Positions 28,801-37,290 of a DNA stretch of 64,000 nucleotides are shown here, one piece after another; the stretch's first letter is position 1; each line of letters opens with the position of its first letter. The DNA is from Bog-950 sp044225825 (lineage in GTDB: Bacteria > Bacteroidota > Bacteroidia > Chitinophagales > LD1), in assembly GCA_044225825.1 (NCBI GenBank), contig JBGAIB010000005.1, positions 1 to 64,000 on the forward strand. Direction: 5' to 3'. Under the pieces are notes generated by a model, which had not been told where the DNA came from, made no database searches, and worked only from the letters and a program-made list of their open reading frames with translations. The position numbers and the translations under genes were made by a program.

Positions 28801-29683
28801 GTGTAAAGTTGGCTACTGCATTACCGCAGGGGCTACCTGCTGCTACCGTTATAGTTTGGCAGGTTGAATCGCAGAATAGACTGGAACCGGCATACAGGTA
28901 TAAACAGAACGTATGAGTGCCTGCAGTTGGAAGTACAGTATATGGATTATTACTGGCCGATGGTGCACCAAGCGACTGTCCATCCATCCACCATTGGTAC
29001 TGCGTTTGATTATTTATGCCCGTAGAATTACTGTAAAGTATAAAGGCATTAGAGTTGCCACTGGTGGTAAAACTGGCATTTGCATTACCACAGGTAATTG
29101 GCAATGTTATAGCAATATTCTGGCAGTATTGAGCATGGCATCCATTTGAATCGGTTACGGTAAGGCAAACCGCATAGGTACCGTTGGCTGTATAAGTATG
29201 TACAGGGTTAGTACCGGTGCCTGATGAACCGTCACCAAAAGTCCAGGTATAGGTTAACGGCGGATAATTTGAACTACCATTGCCTACAAAATTAACAACA
29301 CCATTACCGGGTTGGCTATACGTAAAGGTAGCAACTACCATGCCTGTGCAGTTGGAATAGGTAGTGCAAAAGGTATCAACACAAATATTGCCTGTTCCAA
29401 TTTGCTGCGCTGTTACTACTTCGCAAACCGTATAATTTCCCGGCTGTGCATAAGGGTGCGAAGGACTTTGTTGAGTGGAAGTACTTCCATCACCAAAATC
29501 CCATTGCCACGAGTTTATTTGCCAACCCGATAAAAGTTGAGCCGTATCATGAAATACGGGAACGTTATTGGGGTTTAGTGTTACATAGTAGTAAGCGGTT
29601 ACCCCACACTGGGTTTGGGCATTGGTTGCAAGGCCCAGACAACAGAATAAGATAAGGAGCCATAGATGTTTAAAGGTCCTCAT
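25880..29683 (-). CDS. Large secreted PKD-repeat/SdrD-like protein with T9SS sorting domain
   Basis: 1267 residues starting at ATG 29683, with signal peptide HLWLLILFCCLGLATNAQ. The first 700 residues hold about eight PKD or PKD-like Ig modules; several carry WTFGDGSS and others the variant QWWMDGQ followed by a C..C pair (CDSTCQ). Two SdrD B-like domains follow (FNDANGNGVQDNGEQG at about 707; FDANNNHQQDTTETG at about 808), then DUF11-like domains (about 910-1170, with SWDPNNKLAYV) and a type A T9SS sorting tail (about 1190-1267; IAPNPMTDYAEIRI, YDITGRLV, LAAGVYTYQI). It should be exported by T9SS and anchored or released at the surface. No catalytic domain is visible; adhesive or structural role inferred. 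Confidence 0.9.
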   Translation of the reverse strand: MRTFKHLWLLILFCCLGLATNAQTQCGVTAYYYVTLNPNNVPVFHDTAQLLSGWQINSWQWDFGDGSTSTQQSPSHPYAQPGNYTVCEVVTAQQIGTGNICVDTFCTTYSNCTGMVVATFTYSQPGNGVVNFVGNGSSNYPPLTYTWTFGDGSSGTGTNPVHTYTANGTYAVCLTVTDSNGCHAQYCQNIAITLPITCGNANASFTTSGNSNAFILYSNSTGINNQTQYQWWMDGQSLGAPSASNNPYTVLPTAGTHTFCLYLYAGSSLFCDSTCQTITVAAGSPCGNAVANFTHTQTAGVVALQSSSTGTNANTLYQWWMDGQALTNPNPNTGYTVSGVTAGTHTFCLYIYANSNTFCDSACQTFFVPGTNVCSGIQANFTATAGAGSISVAVANTYPTGTYYHWWLDGSNTANGPTYQQFTWNNLTVGQHRVCLYVYGNQSTFCDSICQYITVTSPAPCNVNAGWQYTASQPPAVQFYGASNPNGTIYHWTFGDGTTYNATTSTTTHTYPSSATTVTYQVCLIAYVSGTICTDTFCQYVVVPGQGSNCQAYYVATTSGGLAAFTNSSSLGGASSATYNWSFGDGTSSTAASPTHTYTSPGNYLVCLSIATSAGCTSQYCDTVTIQSPCSLSVSITSAGTGPTYVLTAHASGGTGGPYAYYWNNSTTSTVTVTQPGTYCVSVFDANQCVGTACYTVNTPALNDTLCGIVFNDANGNGVQDNGEQGISGVTVYAGNYSAVTDANGHYNIYVPAGTYYIHYCAAQGNTITLPVSASNNSGALSCGYYAPVSISGFQHLCGFDFGVQNNSVNICGTVYFDANNNHQQDTTETGISGVHVTLAGSNGHTYQAYTDAQGHYCVLVPIGTYTITMASTNFSTCSVTPQTLTVTATTPGQVSNQDFAVYCQPGACNLAINITPHTTVTAGFPAWYDIQVCNLGSSVASGTVNLFYDQTLTFNYSSPAQTSHNASTHTLSWALNNLMPGDCEYYWVTFNANSGLTLNQFVFTLANVVPGNGCNDVNLNNNVDTVHQVVTGSWDPNNKLAYVTNVENPSYQMVSSVEPNQRIEYVINFQNQGNANAVNVVIKDVISSDLDISSFEFLGASHPCAVTEDNGEMNFKFSDIQLPAEMTNEPASHGWVKFAINANNGLLPGYVISDDAAIYFDYNTPVVTNDAAVTLIDATGIEELTPSVNVVIAPNPMTDYAEIRIAGKNTDGAKLRVYDITGRLVTEQTFTSNALQLERNNLAAGVYTYQILQNNKPLAKGKLVME

Positions 29684-29734
29684 AATATGTTGGTTTAGTG
29701 ATAAATTAATTTGCATGTCGCTTGTATTGATGTT

Positions 29735-29742
29735 CAAATATA
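29735..29742 (-). promoter_or_regulatory. Candidate -7 box of the PKD/T9SS gene
   Basis: On the minus strand the sequence reads TATATTTG, a perfect match to TAnnTTTG, about 52 bp upstream of ATG 29683. No clear -33 TTTG was found at the usual spacing. Confidence 0.4.
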
Positions 29743-29813
29743 CGCCCGCAGTTGTTTGCTGTTCATTTTTTCCTATCCAATTCTTACCTATCCAAATTTA
29801 CAACCTTTATCGC

Positions 29814-31271
29814 TCACACTACCTTTGCCTGTAACCATACCCGGTATTTCAACACCTCCCCATCTTCTACCCCTTCTGTCACCGGCGTTTGCACAAATTT
29901 GGCAATCTCTCCATTTAATCGCGCTGCCACCTTCACCCTGTCATCAGTCATTTTCGGAATCAGCTTTAACACAAAAGCTTCGCGCTTAAATGCCGGTGTA
30001 GCAAGCGCTTTCGCAAACTGTTTTCTTACCTGTTCAACCCTTTTTATAGTGGTTTCGGTATCGTCCGATTCGTATTGCATAATACATTCGGCAACAGCAA
30101 TCTTCAGTTTAAAGCCGGCATCTGCCTTTTTATAATGCTCATTACCATATAGCCTAACCAGGTTCCGGATGGCTTCATTAAATCGCTGTTTAAAAAACAA
30201 CAGGTTCGCCCGGTTTAATAACAGAAAGAATTCGTAGTAGGCATTTTTCAACTCCTTTATCTCCCGCTCCATTTCATCCAGCGCTTTTAAACCCCGGTTA
30301 ATATCTATCTGCGCATAATTTATCATCAGCGAGTTGTAGTAAAAGAATAGATACTTGCTGTACAGCATGTTATTGTAGGCCCCCATTTCTTCACCAAGGG
30401 TTTCGGCATAATCCAGGCTTTCGTGGTATTTTTTGTTTTTGAACAGGGCATTCACTATGTAAATCAGCATCTGCAAACGGGTTTCATGATTGCCTTTGTC
30501 GAACCATTTCTCGTTTACGAACCGCTGATAGGTTAACAGCATATAGCGCTCCAGTTCCAAAAAATTGTGGCTTTGTATAAGCGCCTGGCTTACGGCACGG
30601 TATACCCTGGTTTGAAACGTCTTGCTGTTCTTAATGCTCTCGTCTGCTGCAAACTCCCTAATGGTAGTATCCAGCATTTTCAACAAACCGGCATCGCGGG
30701 CACCAAAGTTTTGTCCAAGTTTAAGCCGGTAATTAACTGCAGCCAGCACCTGGTCGGTTTCGCGTATACGGTTCAACTGCTCCGCATTTTGCTTTCGCTT
30801 TTGTATGTAGATCTCGGGGTTTAAGCCCGATAGATCTTCCGAAAGTTTAATGAAGCTGGCGTAGATGATATCCAGCAACTCGATGTGCTCCGTTTGCGTA
30901 GCCCGCTTCTCCGCCTTTTTAAGGTAATACAGCGCAATGGAAGGTTGACTGCGCGCTACAAAAATGTTGTACAACCCCAGGTATAAATACAGGTTATTCG
31001 TTTGTTGTTTATCAAAATGCAACAGCGAAAGATTGTAACCAATATCCTCCAGCAACCGGTTCTTAAGCCTGTAAAACGAGTTTTTATCCTCCTTATCATA
31101 TAACTTACGGAAGATGTGCTCATCGTTATACTTATCCCCTGCCTTGCGCATGTAATCCAACAGGGCTACATCTTTACGAGCCTGCGTCGCATGCGTACTG
31201 GTAAGCCACAGCTTTACATTTCTCAGTTCCTCCTTGTTTAATACTGCTACTACCTGATTTAGAAGTTCCAT
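29814..31271 (-). CDS. Helical-repeat (TPR-like) protein of unknown function
   Basis: About 485 residues from ATG 31271 (MELLNQVVAVLNKEEL); a longer frame upstream to 31325 looks spurious. There is no signal peptide and no membrane segment. The sequence is alpha-helical throughout with degenerate TPR-like spacing (for example SIALYYLKKAEKRA, YHESLDYAETLGEEMG, LLNRANLLFFKQRFNEAI) and is rich in Lys/Glu/Leu/Tyr. I do not recognise a named family; it looks like a cytoplasmic scaffold. It ends 131 bp upstream of the start of the PKD/T9SS gene on the same strand, so co-expression is possible. Confidence 0.7.
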   Translation of the reverse strand: MELLNQVVAVLNKEELRNVKLWLTSTHATQARKDVALLDYMRKAGDKYNDEHIFRKLYDKEDKNSFYRLKNRLLEDIGYNLSLLHFDKQQTNNLYLYLGLYNIFVARSQPSIALYYLKKAEKRATQTEHIELLDIIYASFIKLSEDLSGLNPEIYIQKRKQNAEQLNRIRETDQVLAAVNYRLKLGQNFGARDAGLLKMLDTTIREFAADESIKNSKTFQTRVYRAVSQALIQSHNFLELERYMLLTYQRFVNEKWFDKGNHETRLQMLIYIVNALFKNKKYHESLDYAETLGEEMGAYNNMLYSKYLFFYYNSLMINYAQIDINRGLKALDEMEREIKELKNAYYEFFLLLNRANLLFFKQRFNEAIRNLVRLYGNEHYKKADAGFKLKIAVAECIMQYESDDTETTIKRVEQVRKQFAKALATPAFKREAFVLKLIPKMTDDRVKVAARLNGEIAKFVQTPVTEGVEDGEVLKYRVWLQAKVV

Positions 31272-31463
31272 AACATGGGTTGTTTTTAACGCGGTGGTTT
31301 GAACCGGTAAGTAATATCCGCTCAAATCGCATCGCCCCTATCACACAGACCGTCTTTGAAAGCCCACAGTTGCACCACAGGCCTGCATTTTGAATAAGTA
31401 AGATCCGAAGATAAAAAAACCGTCTTGGTGCAACGCTATTTTTACCTTAGCAGTCAAATAGCC

Positions 31464-32156
31464 ATGACCCAAATGACATTACCCCGTATAATTGGCACCT
31501 GGATGCTGGTGTTTGCCGCGCATACTGTATTTGCACAGAGCGGACTGGCACTTACTTTGCTTAACTATACCATCCAAACCGATTCGGTTAATTACACGTA
31601 CGGCTATACCATTACCATTAATGCCACGCTTACCAATACCAGTACGCAGTTGGTGTTTAGCGACTCGCTGGACTTTGGCCTCCATAACAATCAATATAGC
31701 TCTATCACGGCCGGCAGCATTTTCAAAAAGCCACCTTATAGTTCGCGCTCCATTACCCTGCAACCCGGCGAAAGTGTACCCGCTGTATTTGGAGTAAAAA
31801 TTGATGCGCAGTATTTTGCCCCCGGCCCCGATGTAGTGGTAGTATGGCCAATTTGTACCGAAGTAATTGCCGATTCGGTTGTTATTAACCTACATATAAA
31901 CGACCCGCTCGCTACAGCCGATGAAGTACAACAGCCTGCGGGCTATCTGATAACAGCCGATAAAATACTTTTACAGAACACAGGCTCAAACAACTTTGAA
32001 CAGGTAAGAATTTTCAATATCTCCGGACAACTTTTATACCTGCAACACAGCAGCTATATTACCGAAATACCGCTGGGCTATTTGCCAAAAGGGATCTACC
32101 TGGCCGAACTGCTAACCGCCGACAAGCGCAGGCAGGTCATCAAGTTCTTCAAATAA
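31464..32156 (+). CDS. Small secreted protein with T9SS-type C-terminal sorting domain
   Basis: About 230 residues from ATG 31464, with signal peptide IIGTWMLVFAAHTVFAQ. The middle (about 25-150) is a beta-rich domain with no recognised family. The C-terminal 75 residues have type A sorting-tail features: LLQNTGSNNFEQVRIFNISG, LLYLQ, LPKGIYLAELLT and a basic end (KRRQVIKFFK). A TTG at 31425 would precede the signal peptide with an implausible extension. It is likely a T9SS substrate. Confidence 0.75.
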   Translation: MTQMTLPRIIGTWMLVFAAHTVFAQSGLALTLLNYTIQTDSVNYTYGYTITINATLTNTSTQLVFSDSLDFGLHNNQYSSITAGSIFKKPPYSSRSITLQPGESVPAVFGVKIDAQYFAPGPDVVVVWPICTEVIADSVVINLHINDPLATADEVQQPAGYLITADKILLQNTGSNNFEQVRIFNISGQLLYLQHSSYITEIPLGYLPKGIYLAELLTADKRRQVIKFFK

Positions 32157-32178
32157 ATTTTGCTTGACAGTAGGCAGG

Positions 32179-34209
32179 TTACTTTTCTTCCGGCTTAGGA
32201 TCCACCTTAATATTCTCCGGCTGAATCGACTCCAGATTTATCTTGGAGGAAATTACACGCAGTGTAGTCCGCCTGTTTAATTGGTATTCTTCTTCCGAGC
32301 ATTTTATGCCGTTTACACACTTGTTTACCGGGCTTGTTTCTCCATAACCCTTAGCCACTAAATGGTCCGCGGGTATACCCTTCTCAATTAAATAATCTAC
32401 ACAGCTTTGGGCACGGCCCTGAGAAAGTTTCAGGTTATACGCATCGCTACCGCGGCTATCGGTATGCGAACCAAGTTCAACTACTAAGTCAGGATTTTCC
32501 TTAAAGAAAACCAGAATAGAGTCCAGCACCACCTTCGATTCAGGCCGTAAAACGGTTTTATCGTAATCGTAGTAAATGTTAGGTATTACCAATTGACGGG
32601 TAGTAAATATCTTTTCCAACTCTAGCTGGCTATACACATAAATAAAGGTGGAATCCTGGTTGCGCAGCCCTTTGGTAGTGGTGCGTTCCGATTTACCAAG
32701 GTAACCCGTTTTACTGCCAAATAATTTATAGTCGGTTTCTGCATTTAACTTAAACACAAAATTACCGCCGGTATCGCTGGTGGCAGTGGCAATGGTTTTA
32801 TCGTCCGTTCCACGCAGTTCAACCTTGCTTCCCGGCAGGCTTACAAGGCCAATAACCTTACTATCCGGATTCTTCGGGTCTTCGTATTGCTTTTCAACCA
32901 CCTTCCCTTTCAGCACAAACAGATTTATCCATTTTTCATCAAATCGATACAAATCATCACCGCCCTTACCTCCTGCACGTGTCGAAGTAAAATAGCCTGA
33001 ATACAGCAAGGTATCATCCGCGCTCGACGGTTTGTACTTATCTATCCAAAAGGCAAAGTCGTCGCCGCCACTGTTAATCGGCGCTTTTAAGTTCTGCGGA
33101 TCCTTATAGCCGGTTTTGCTATGCACAGCTTTGAAAATATCCAGGCCTCCCATACCCGGCAGACCATTACTGGCAAAGTATAAATTTCCTTTTTCATCCA
33201 GCCAGGGGGTACGTTCACTGCCCGGTGTATTGATAGCACCACCTAAATTTTGAGGTGTGCCCCAACCGCTGTCGGCTTTTGCAGCAAAATATAAGTCGGT
33301 TTCGCCAAAGTTACCGGGCACATCTGCAGCAAACAGCAATACTTTACCGTCCTTCGATAAATAAGGATCGTAGATATTCACCGTGTCAGGAAATATCTCC
33401 ATCCGTACAGGTTCGCTCCAGTGGTCGTTATTAAAGGCACTGTAATAAACATGGCAATACTGGTTGCTCTTTAACTCATCCTGCTTACAGCGTACAAAAT
33501 ATACCTCCTTATAATCCTTGCTGAATACGGGCGATGACTCATGAAACAGCGAGTTTACAGGAGCAGGAAAATTCACAGGTCCCGTAAAACCGCCGTCCTT
33601 TTTATCGGTAGTAAATAAATCATAGCACTTCTGCCCGGTCCATCCATCGGTTAAGGTACCGGTTGCTTCGCTGCGCGACGAACTAAAAATAAACTGCCCT
33701 TGTTTAAAGGGTTGCAATCCCCAATCGGAGGCAGTAGAGTTAAGCGCCTGTAAATTGGTTATCTGTATTTTACTAAAGGCTTTCTTCCATTCCAACGCAT
33801 CACGGCTTTGGTTAGCTTGTTTACGTCCCTCAAATCCCGCATTAGCAATCCGTTGATATTGTTCAAAAGTGCGGATAGCCTCCTCATATTTCTCCTGTTG
33901 CTTCTGCATCAGGCCCAGCCGGTATAAAGCTTGCTCGCCACCATTCAGGTCCAGCGATTGTTTAAACCATTTCTCGGCATTCGCCAAATCATTAATCCGC
34001 TGATAACTGTCGCCAAGGTTAAAAGCTATTTTTTGCTGCTTTATTGGGTCCTTCTCTGCATTATATTCTTTCAGTAAAAAATCAATACTTTGGTTATACA
34101 GCAATAAATTGCGTGCTGTATTGCCATCCTTTACCTGGAAAACAGCGGTTTTGCAGGCAGCCAGCCCCAAACACAACAAAGCAAACAACACACTCTTTCT
34201 CAAAATCAA
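32179..34209 (-). CDS. PorE-like OmpA-family lipoprotein (TPR, beta-propeller, regulatory-like and OmpA domains)
   Basis: About 676 residues. Signal peptide with lipobox LGLAAC predicts a lipoprotein. Then TPR helices (about 25-125), PD40/WD40-like beta-propeller repeats (about 150-420; FSSSRSEATGTLTDG, YFASNGLPGMGGLDIFKA), a CarboxypepD_reg-like domain (about 430-520) and an OmpA peptidoglycan-binding domain (about 540-660; YYDYDKTVLRPES, LGSHTDSRGSDAYNLKLSQ). The domain order and length match PorE of the type IX secretion system, but Bacteroidota have several paralogues. There is no ATG before the lipobox: the start must be TTG at 34209 or 34203. The next gene upstream is a PorT-like barrel. 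Confidence 0.82.
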   Translation of the reverse strand: MILRKSVLFALLCLGLAACKTAVFQVKDGNTARNLLLYNQSIDFLLKEYNAEKDPIKQQKIAFNLGDSYQRINDLANAEKWFKQSLDLNGGEQALYRLGLMQKQQEKYEEAIRTFEQYQRIANAGFEGRKQANQSRDALEWKKAFSKIQITNLQALNSTASDWGLQPFKQGQFIFSSSRSEATGTLTDGWTGQKCYDLFTTDKKDGGFTGPVNFPAPVNSLFHESSPVFSKDYKEVYFVRCKQDELKSNQYCHVYYSAFNNDHWSEPVRMEIFPDTVNIYDPYLSKDGKVLLFAADVPGNFGETDLYFAAKADSGWGTPQNLGGAINTPGSERTPWLDEKGNLYFASNGLPGMGGLDIFKAVHSKTGYKDPQNLKAPINSGGDDFAFWIDKYKPSSADDTLLYSGYFTSTRAGGKGGDDLYRFDEKWINLFVLKGKVVEKQYEDPKNPDSKVIGLVSLPGSKVELRGTDDKTIATATSDTGGNFVFKLNAETDYKLFGSKTGYLGKSERTTTKGLRNQDSTFIYVYSQLELEKIFTTRQLVIPNIYYDYDKTVLRPESKVVLDSILVFFKENPDLVVELGSHTDSRGSDAYNLKLSQGRAQSCVDYLIEKGIPADHLVAKGYGETSPVNKCVNGIKCSEEEYQLNRRTTLRVISSKINLESIQPENIKVDPKPEEK

Positions 34210-34280
34210 ATAGTTCTGTATAACTAAAATATAAATTAATTACCGGCACAACGCCGCTTTCTCCTTTATTAGCGGAACCA

Positions 34281-35081
34281 CTAATAATCTATCCTTCCTT
34301 CACCAAAAATATAGTGCGCGCCTACCATCAGCCCTCCGCGGAAATTATAACTCTTTTGGTATTCCGAATCGTTTTGACTGTACCACTCTATATCCTTTAA
34401 CACCTTTCCGTTCAAATCGTTCAAACCTCCGTAGGCCGATAAGCCTACTTCAATATAAAAATGGTCGGTTACATAAATATCAGTACCAAATTGTAGTGCC
34501 AGGCCTATATCAACAGGTTTAAACTTTTGCTGTGCGGTAAAACTGTTGGGAACATAAGGCCGGTCAGCCACTTTCACTTCCTCAAAAGCATAGGTACGTA
34601 TGCCAATTTGCGGACCCATGCATAAAAAGAATTTCGCAACTCGCCCTTTCTTACTTGTAAATTTAAACATCACCGGTATCTGGATGTAGTGGAGTTTCAC
34701 GTTGCGCTTGGCATTCACGTAATCGTACACCCCCTTCGAACCGGTAAATCCAAAACTATCCGTTCCCACATAGGCCGGTCCATAAAATGCATCTTCGTAT
34801 TTTTGCCCGGTTACATTGTATTGTACCTCCGTGCGTATACCCCAGCACTGCGTAAAGTTGTAACCCAATACCAAACCCCCATTGCCGCCCCAGGTTGTTC
34901 GGTAATCCATTTCAGAGGTCTTTACATAAGGCTGCGAGAAGGCTCCCAGCGTTTGATAGTTATTCTGGTTCAGTATCCACGTGCTGTTAAAGGTGCCTGA
35001 TAACCCAAGGTGGAAACCGGTTTGCGCTTCCGCATGCAGCAGGAATAATGCACAAATAATGGTAAGTAGTGTGTTCTTCAT
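34281..35081 (-). CDS. PorT-family outer-membrane beta-barrel protein
   Basis: 266 residues with signal peptide ending HAEAQ (about residue 20). The remainder has repeated amphipathic strands with Gly and aromatic girdles (GGLVLGYNFTQCWGIRTEVQY, LHYIQIPVMFKF, YIEVGLSAYGGLNDL) and the layout of the PorT/outer-membrane beta-barrel family. PorT itself is needed for T9SS, but most family members are of unknown function. It is 72 bp upstream of the PorE-like gene on the same strand. Confidence 0.75.
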   Translation of the reverse strand: MKNTLLTIICALFLLHAEAQTGFHLGLSGTFNSTWILNQNNYQTLGAFSQPYVKTSEMDYRTTWGGNGGLVLGYNFTQCWGIRTEVQYNVTGQKYEDAFYGPAYVGTDSFGFTGSKGVYDYVNAKRNVKLHYIQIPVMFKFTSKKGRVAKFFLCMGPQIGIRTYAFEEVKVADRPYVPNSFTAQQKFKPVDIGLALQFGTDIYVTDHFYIEVGLSAYGGLNDLNGKVLKDIEWYSQNDSEYQKSYNFRGGLMVGAHYIFGEGRIDY

Positions 35082-35128
35082 ATTTTAGCTCCCGTGCTTA
35101 CAAAAATCGAAAATTGGCCCAAACATTC

Positions 35129-35902
35129 ATGAGCAGTTTTTATCGTTTACAAAAATACCTGCAATACCGGCTTAAAGCACGCAGCAAATATTATTTGCAC
35201 TCGCCTTTTATCTACCAGTTTTACCTGCAGGTACTTGAACCTAAAGACGATGAAAACCTTAAAAAAGTATGCGCCGTGCGCACACAATGGGCTCAAAACA
35301 AGGCATTATTGCCCATAACCGACTTTGGAACAGGCCAACAGGTCGCAAGGCCCATCAGCCAATTAGTAAATCAGGTAGCCGTTAAACACCGTTACGGCAA
35401 AGTGTTGTATGCACTTGTAAAACACATGGGTGCCGAAAAAATGCTTGAAATTGGTACCTCGCTGGGCATAAGTGCCGCCTATCTGGCAAGCGCCAACCCT
35501 GCTGCACGCCTTCTTACCCTGGAAGGCAATCCCGCAGCAGCAGCAAAAGCCGCTGAGCTGCACAAAACGCTGGGGCTGCAAAATATAACCATCGAAACAG
35601 GAAACTTTAACACATCGCTGCAGCCTGCGCTGGATAAACTGGAACGTTTAGATCTTGCTTTTATCGACGGCAACCACACCCGCCAGGCTACCCTGGCATA
35701 CTTTGAAGCCTGCCTGCATTACGTGCATCAGGACAGCGTATTAATTTTTGACGACATTTATTGGAGCCCCGGGATGACACAGGCCTGGGAACATATTAAA
35801 GCACATCCGCAGGTAAAAGTCAGCATTGATATTTATCAATTCGGCCTGGTATTTTTCCGAAAGCAAAATTTGGCGAAGGAAGATTTTGTGCTTTGGTATT
35901 AG
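35129..35902 (+). CDS. Class I SAM-dependent O-methyltransferase-like protein
   Basis: About 257 residues from ATG 35129 (MSSFYRLQ). The SAM site is EKMLEIGTSLGISAAYLA; the acidic motif LLTLEGNP, the LDLAFIDGNHTRQATLAYF motif and VLIFDDIYWSPGM match class I methyltransferases of the O-methyltransferase/Methyltransf_24 kind. The N-terminal 80 residues (LKARSKYYLHSPFIYQFY) are common to Bacteroidota members. Substrate unknown. It diverges from the PorT-like gene and an in-frame start at 35069 would overlap that gene, another reason to choose 35129. Confidence 0.8.
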   Translation: MSSFYRLQKYLQYRLKARSKYYLHSPFIYQFYLQVLEPKDDENLKKVCAVRTQWAQNKALLPITDFGTGQQVARPISQLVNQVAVKHRYGKVLYALVKHMGAEKMLEIGTSLGISAAYLASANPAARLLTLEGNPAAAAKAAELHKTLGLQNITIETGNFNTSLQPALDKLERLDLAFIDGNHTRQATLAYFEACLHYVHQDSVLIFDDIYWSPGMTQAWEHIKAHPQVKVSIDIYQFGLVFFRKQNLAKEDFVLWY

Positions 35903-35951
35903 CGAAAGCATAACGCAGCCACTGTTAACACCACCTGCATCAAACAAAAAA

Positions 35952-35974
35952 GGCAGGCTTTTTGATGGCCTGCC
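35952..35974. terminator. Bidirectional hairpin terminator
   Basis: GGCAGGC (35952-35958) pairs perfectly with GCCTGCC (35968-35974). On the minus strand it is followed by a run of six T, a good intrinsic terminator for the gene ending at 36001; on the plus strand GCATGTTTT follows, serving the methyltransferase gene less strongly. Confidence 0.75.
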
Positions 35975-36000
35975 TGCATGTTTTAAATATTAATTTTTTA

Positions 36001-36465
36001 CTATCTTTCAAAAATGCTGCGGATAGCATCAATAACGTTAAAGTTGAAAAGGAAGTAAGGTAAAAACAACACGGTAGCCCAGAAGAACAGCGACATAAGC
36101 ATTGTAATTAGTATCTTCTTTTTATCGTGGGTGAGCGCCAACGCAAACATTACACCTACGGGGATAGACAATAAAATAGGTGTTAATGCAGCTACACCGC
36201 CTAAACCAAAACGTTGTTTAACTTTTACCAGAAAACGGTTGGAACTGGTAAAGCGCCGACCAAACCTTTTAGGGAATTTTTCCACCATATAATCGCGGAT
36301 CATGTTCCCCAGATAGGTAAACAGCACAATGCCGATTATACCACCAATAATGTTTGCTAATGAACCGCCCAGACCTAAATCGGCCGTTATGGCGGTGAGT
36401 GTTCCCATGCTGAATTTTATAATAGAGCCGAAGAAGACTACAATTGATGATATGATTTTATCCAT
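36001..36465 (-). CDS. Small multi-pass membrane protein of unknown function
   Basis: 154 residues with about four hydrophobic segments: about 3-28, 33-52 (LANIIGGIIGIVLFTYLG), 92-112 (LTPILLSIPVGVMFALAL) and 120-142 (LMSLFFWATVLFLPYFLFNF), separated by a basic loop (KFPKRFGRRF). No named family is recognised; similar small proteins are common in Bacteroidota. The gene lies 60 bp downstream of the Lon-N-like gene on the same strand. Confidence 0.65.
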   Translation of the reverse strand: MDKIISSIVVFFGSIIKFSMGTLTAITADLGLGGSLANIIGGIIGIVLFTYLGNMIRDYMVEKFPKRFGRRFTSSNRFLVKVKQRFGLGGVAALTPILLSIPVGVMFALALTHDKKKILITMLMSLFFWATVLFLPYFLFNFNVIDAIRSIFER

Positions 36466-36525
36466 TTTGCTGCGCCGGAATCATGTGACCCCTACAATAA
36501 TAACGTATTTTATTGGTAAAAAGGT

Positions 36526-37161
36526 TCAAAAAGTGGGCGGTATTTCATGACGAAAATGCCCGTTCATCTGCACCCGCTTCTTTAACTGCTCGGCATCCTT
36601 CAGATTGGGGATCAGTTTTAACAGATGTTGTATCATAAACCACTGCCTTCCCTTTTCCGATGTAGCCGACAAAAGCCTGTATTGGTCCTCCGCGCTTAGC
36701 CCGATATACTGGGCTACGTCATACGACAAAGGATTCTTAAACTTGGCAAAAAGGTCGAAGTTAGTTCCCAACACCTTGTGGAGTTCGCTGATCAGGTCAA
36801 CCAGCGTAGGGTTCAACCGGGTGGTATCCAGTGGCAGGTGGTTAATTTCGTAAACAATTGCAGCGCTGTAAAGCTTATCGGGCACTTCCTTTAACACTTC
36901 AATAATCCGGAAGATCCTTTTGCCTTCGGTTTTGATATCCATTTCCCCATTCTCGTACACCTTGCTAACCTCCAGTATTTCCATCTCGGTACCATATTCG
37001 TTCAGTGTCTCGCTTAACACCGACGGTATTCCAAAAGTCTTCTTCTGGCTTTGGCATTCGGCTATTAGCTGCTTATACCGGGGTTCAAAGATGTGAAGGT
37101 TCAAATGCTGCCCGGGGTATACCACCAGGTTTAGCGGAAAGATTGGCAAAAACTTAGTCAT
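36526..37161 (-). CDS. Lon N-terminal (LON substrate-binding) domain protein
   Basis: 211 residues comprising only the PUA-like Lon substrate-binding domain and its helical extension: LPIFPLNLVVYPGQHLNLHIFEPRY, then EMEILEVSKVYENGEMDIKTEG as opening motifs. There is no AAA ATPase or peptidase domain, so this is a stand-alone LON-N protein, a known family distinct from the Lon protease. Function is not established; substrate or adaptor binding is inferred. Confidence 0.85.
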   Translation of the reverse strand: MTKFLPIFPLNLVVYPGQHLNLHIFEPRYKQLIAECQSQKKTFGIPSVLSETLNEYGTEMEILEVSKVYENGEMDIKTEGKRIFRIIEVLKEVPDKLYSAAIVYEINHLPLDTTRLNPTLVDLISELHKVLGTNFDLFAKFKNPLSYDVAQYIGLSAEDQYRLLSATSEKGRQWFMIQHLLKLIPNLKDAEQLKKRVQMNGHFRHEIPPTF

Positions 37162-37290
37162 ACTGCTATTAACGAATCGCTGCTAAAAATCGTTTTGTAA
37201 TAATAATGTAAAAATATGCCCGCAGTAGGGGTAGGTCCGCAAAGTTCAAACAAATGGTAGTATCTTTAGTGGCAACAAAACCACACCACT

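Noticed and set aside
34689..35000. Plus-strand open frame within the PorT-like gene
   Set aside because: Antisense to a signal peptide and beta-strand pattern on the minus strand; no RBS or family features.
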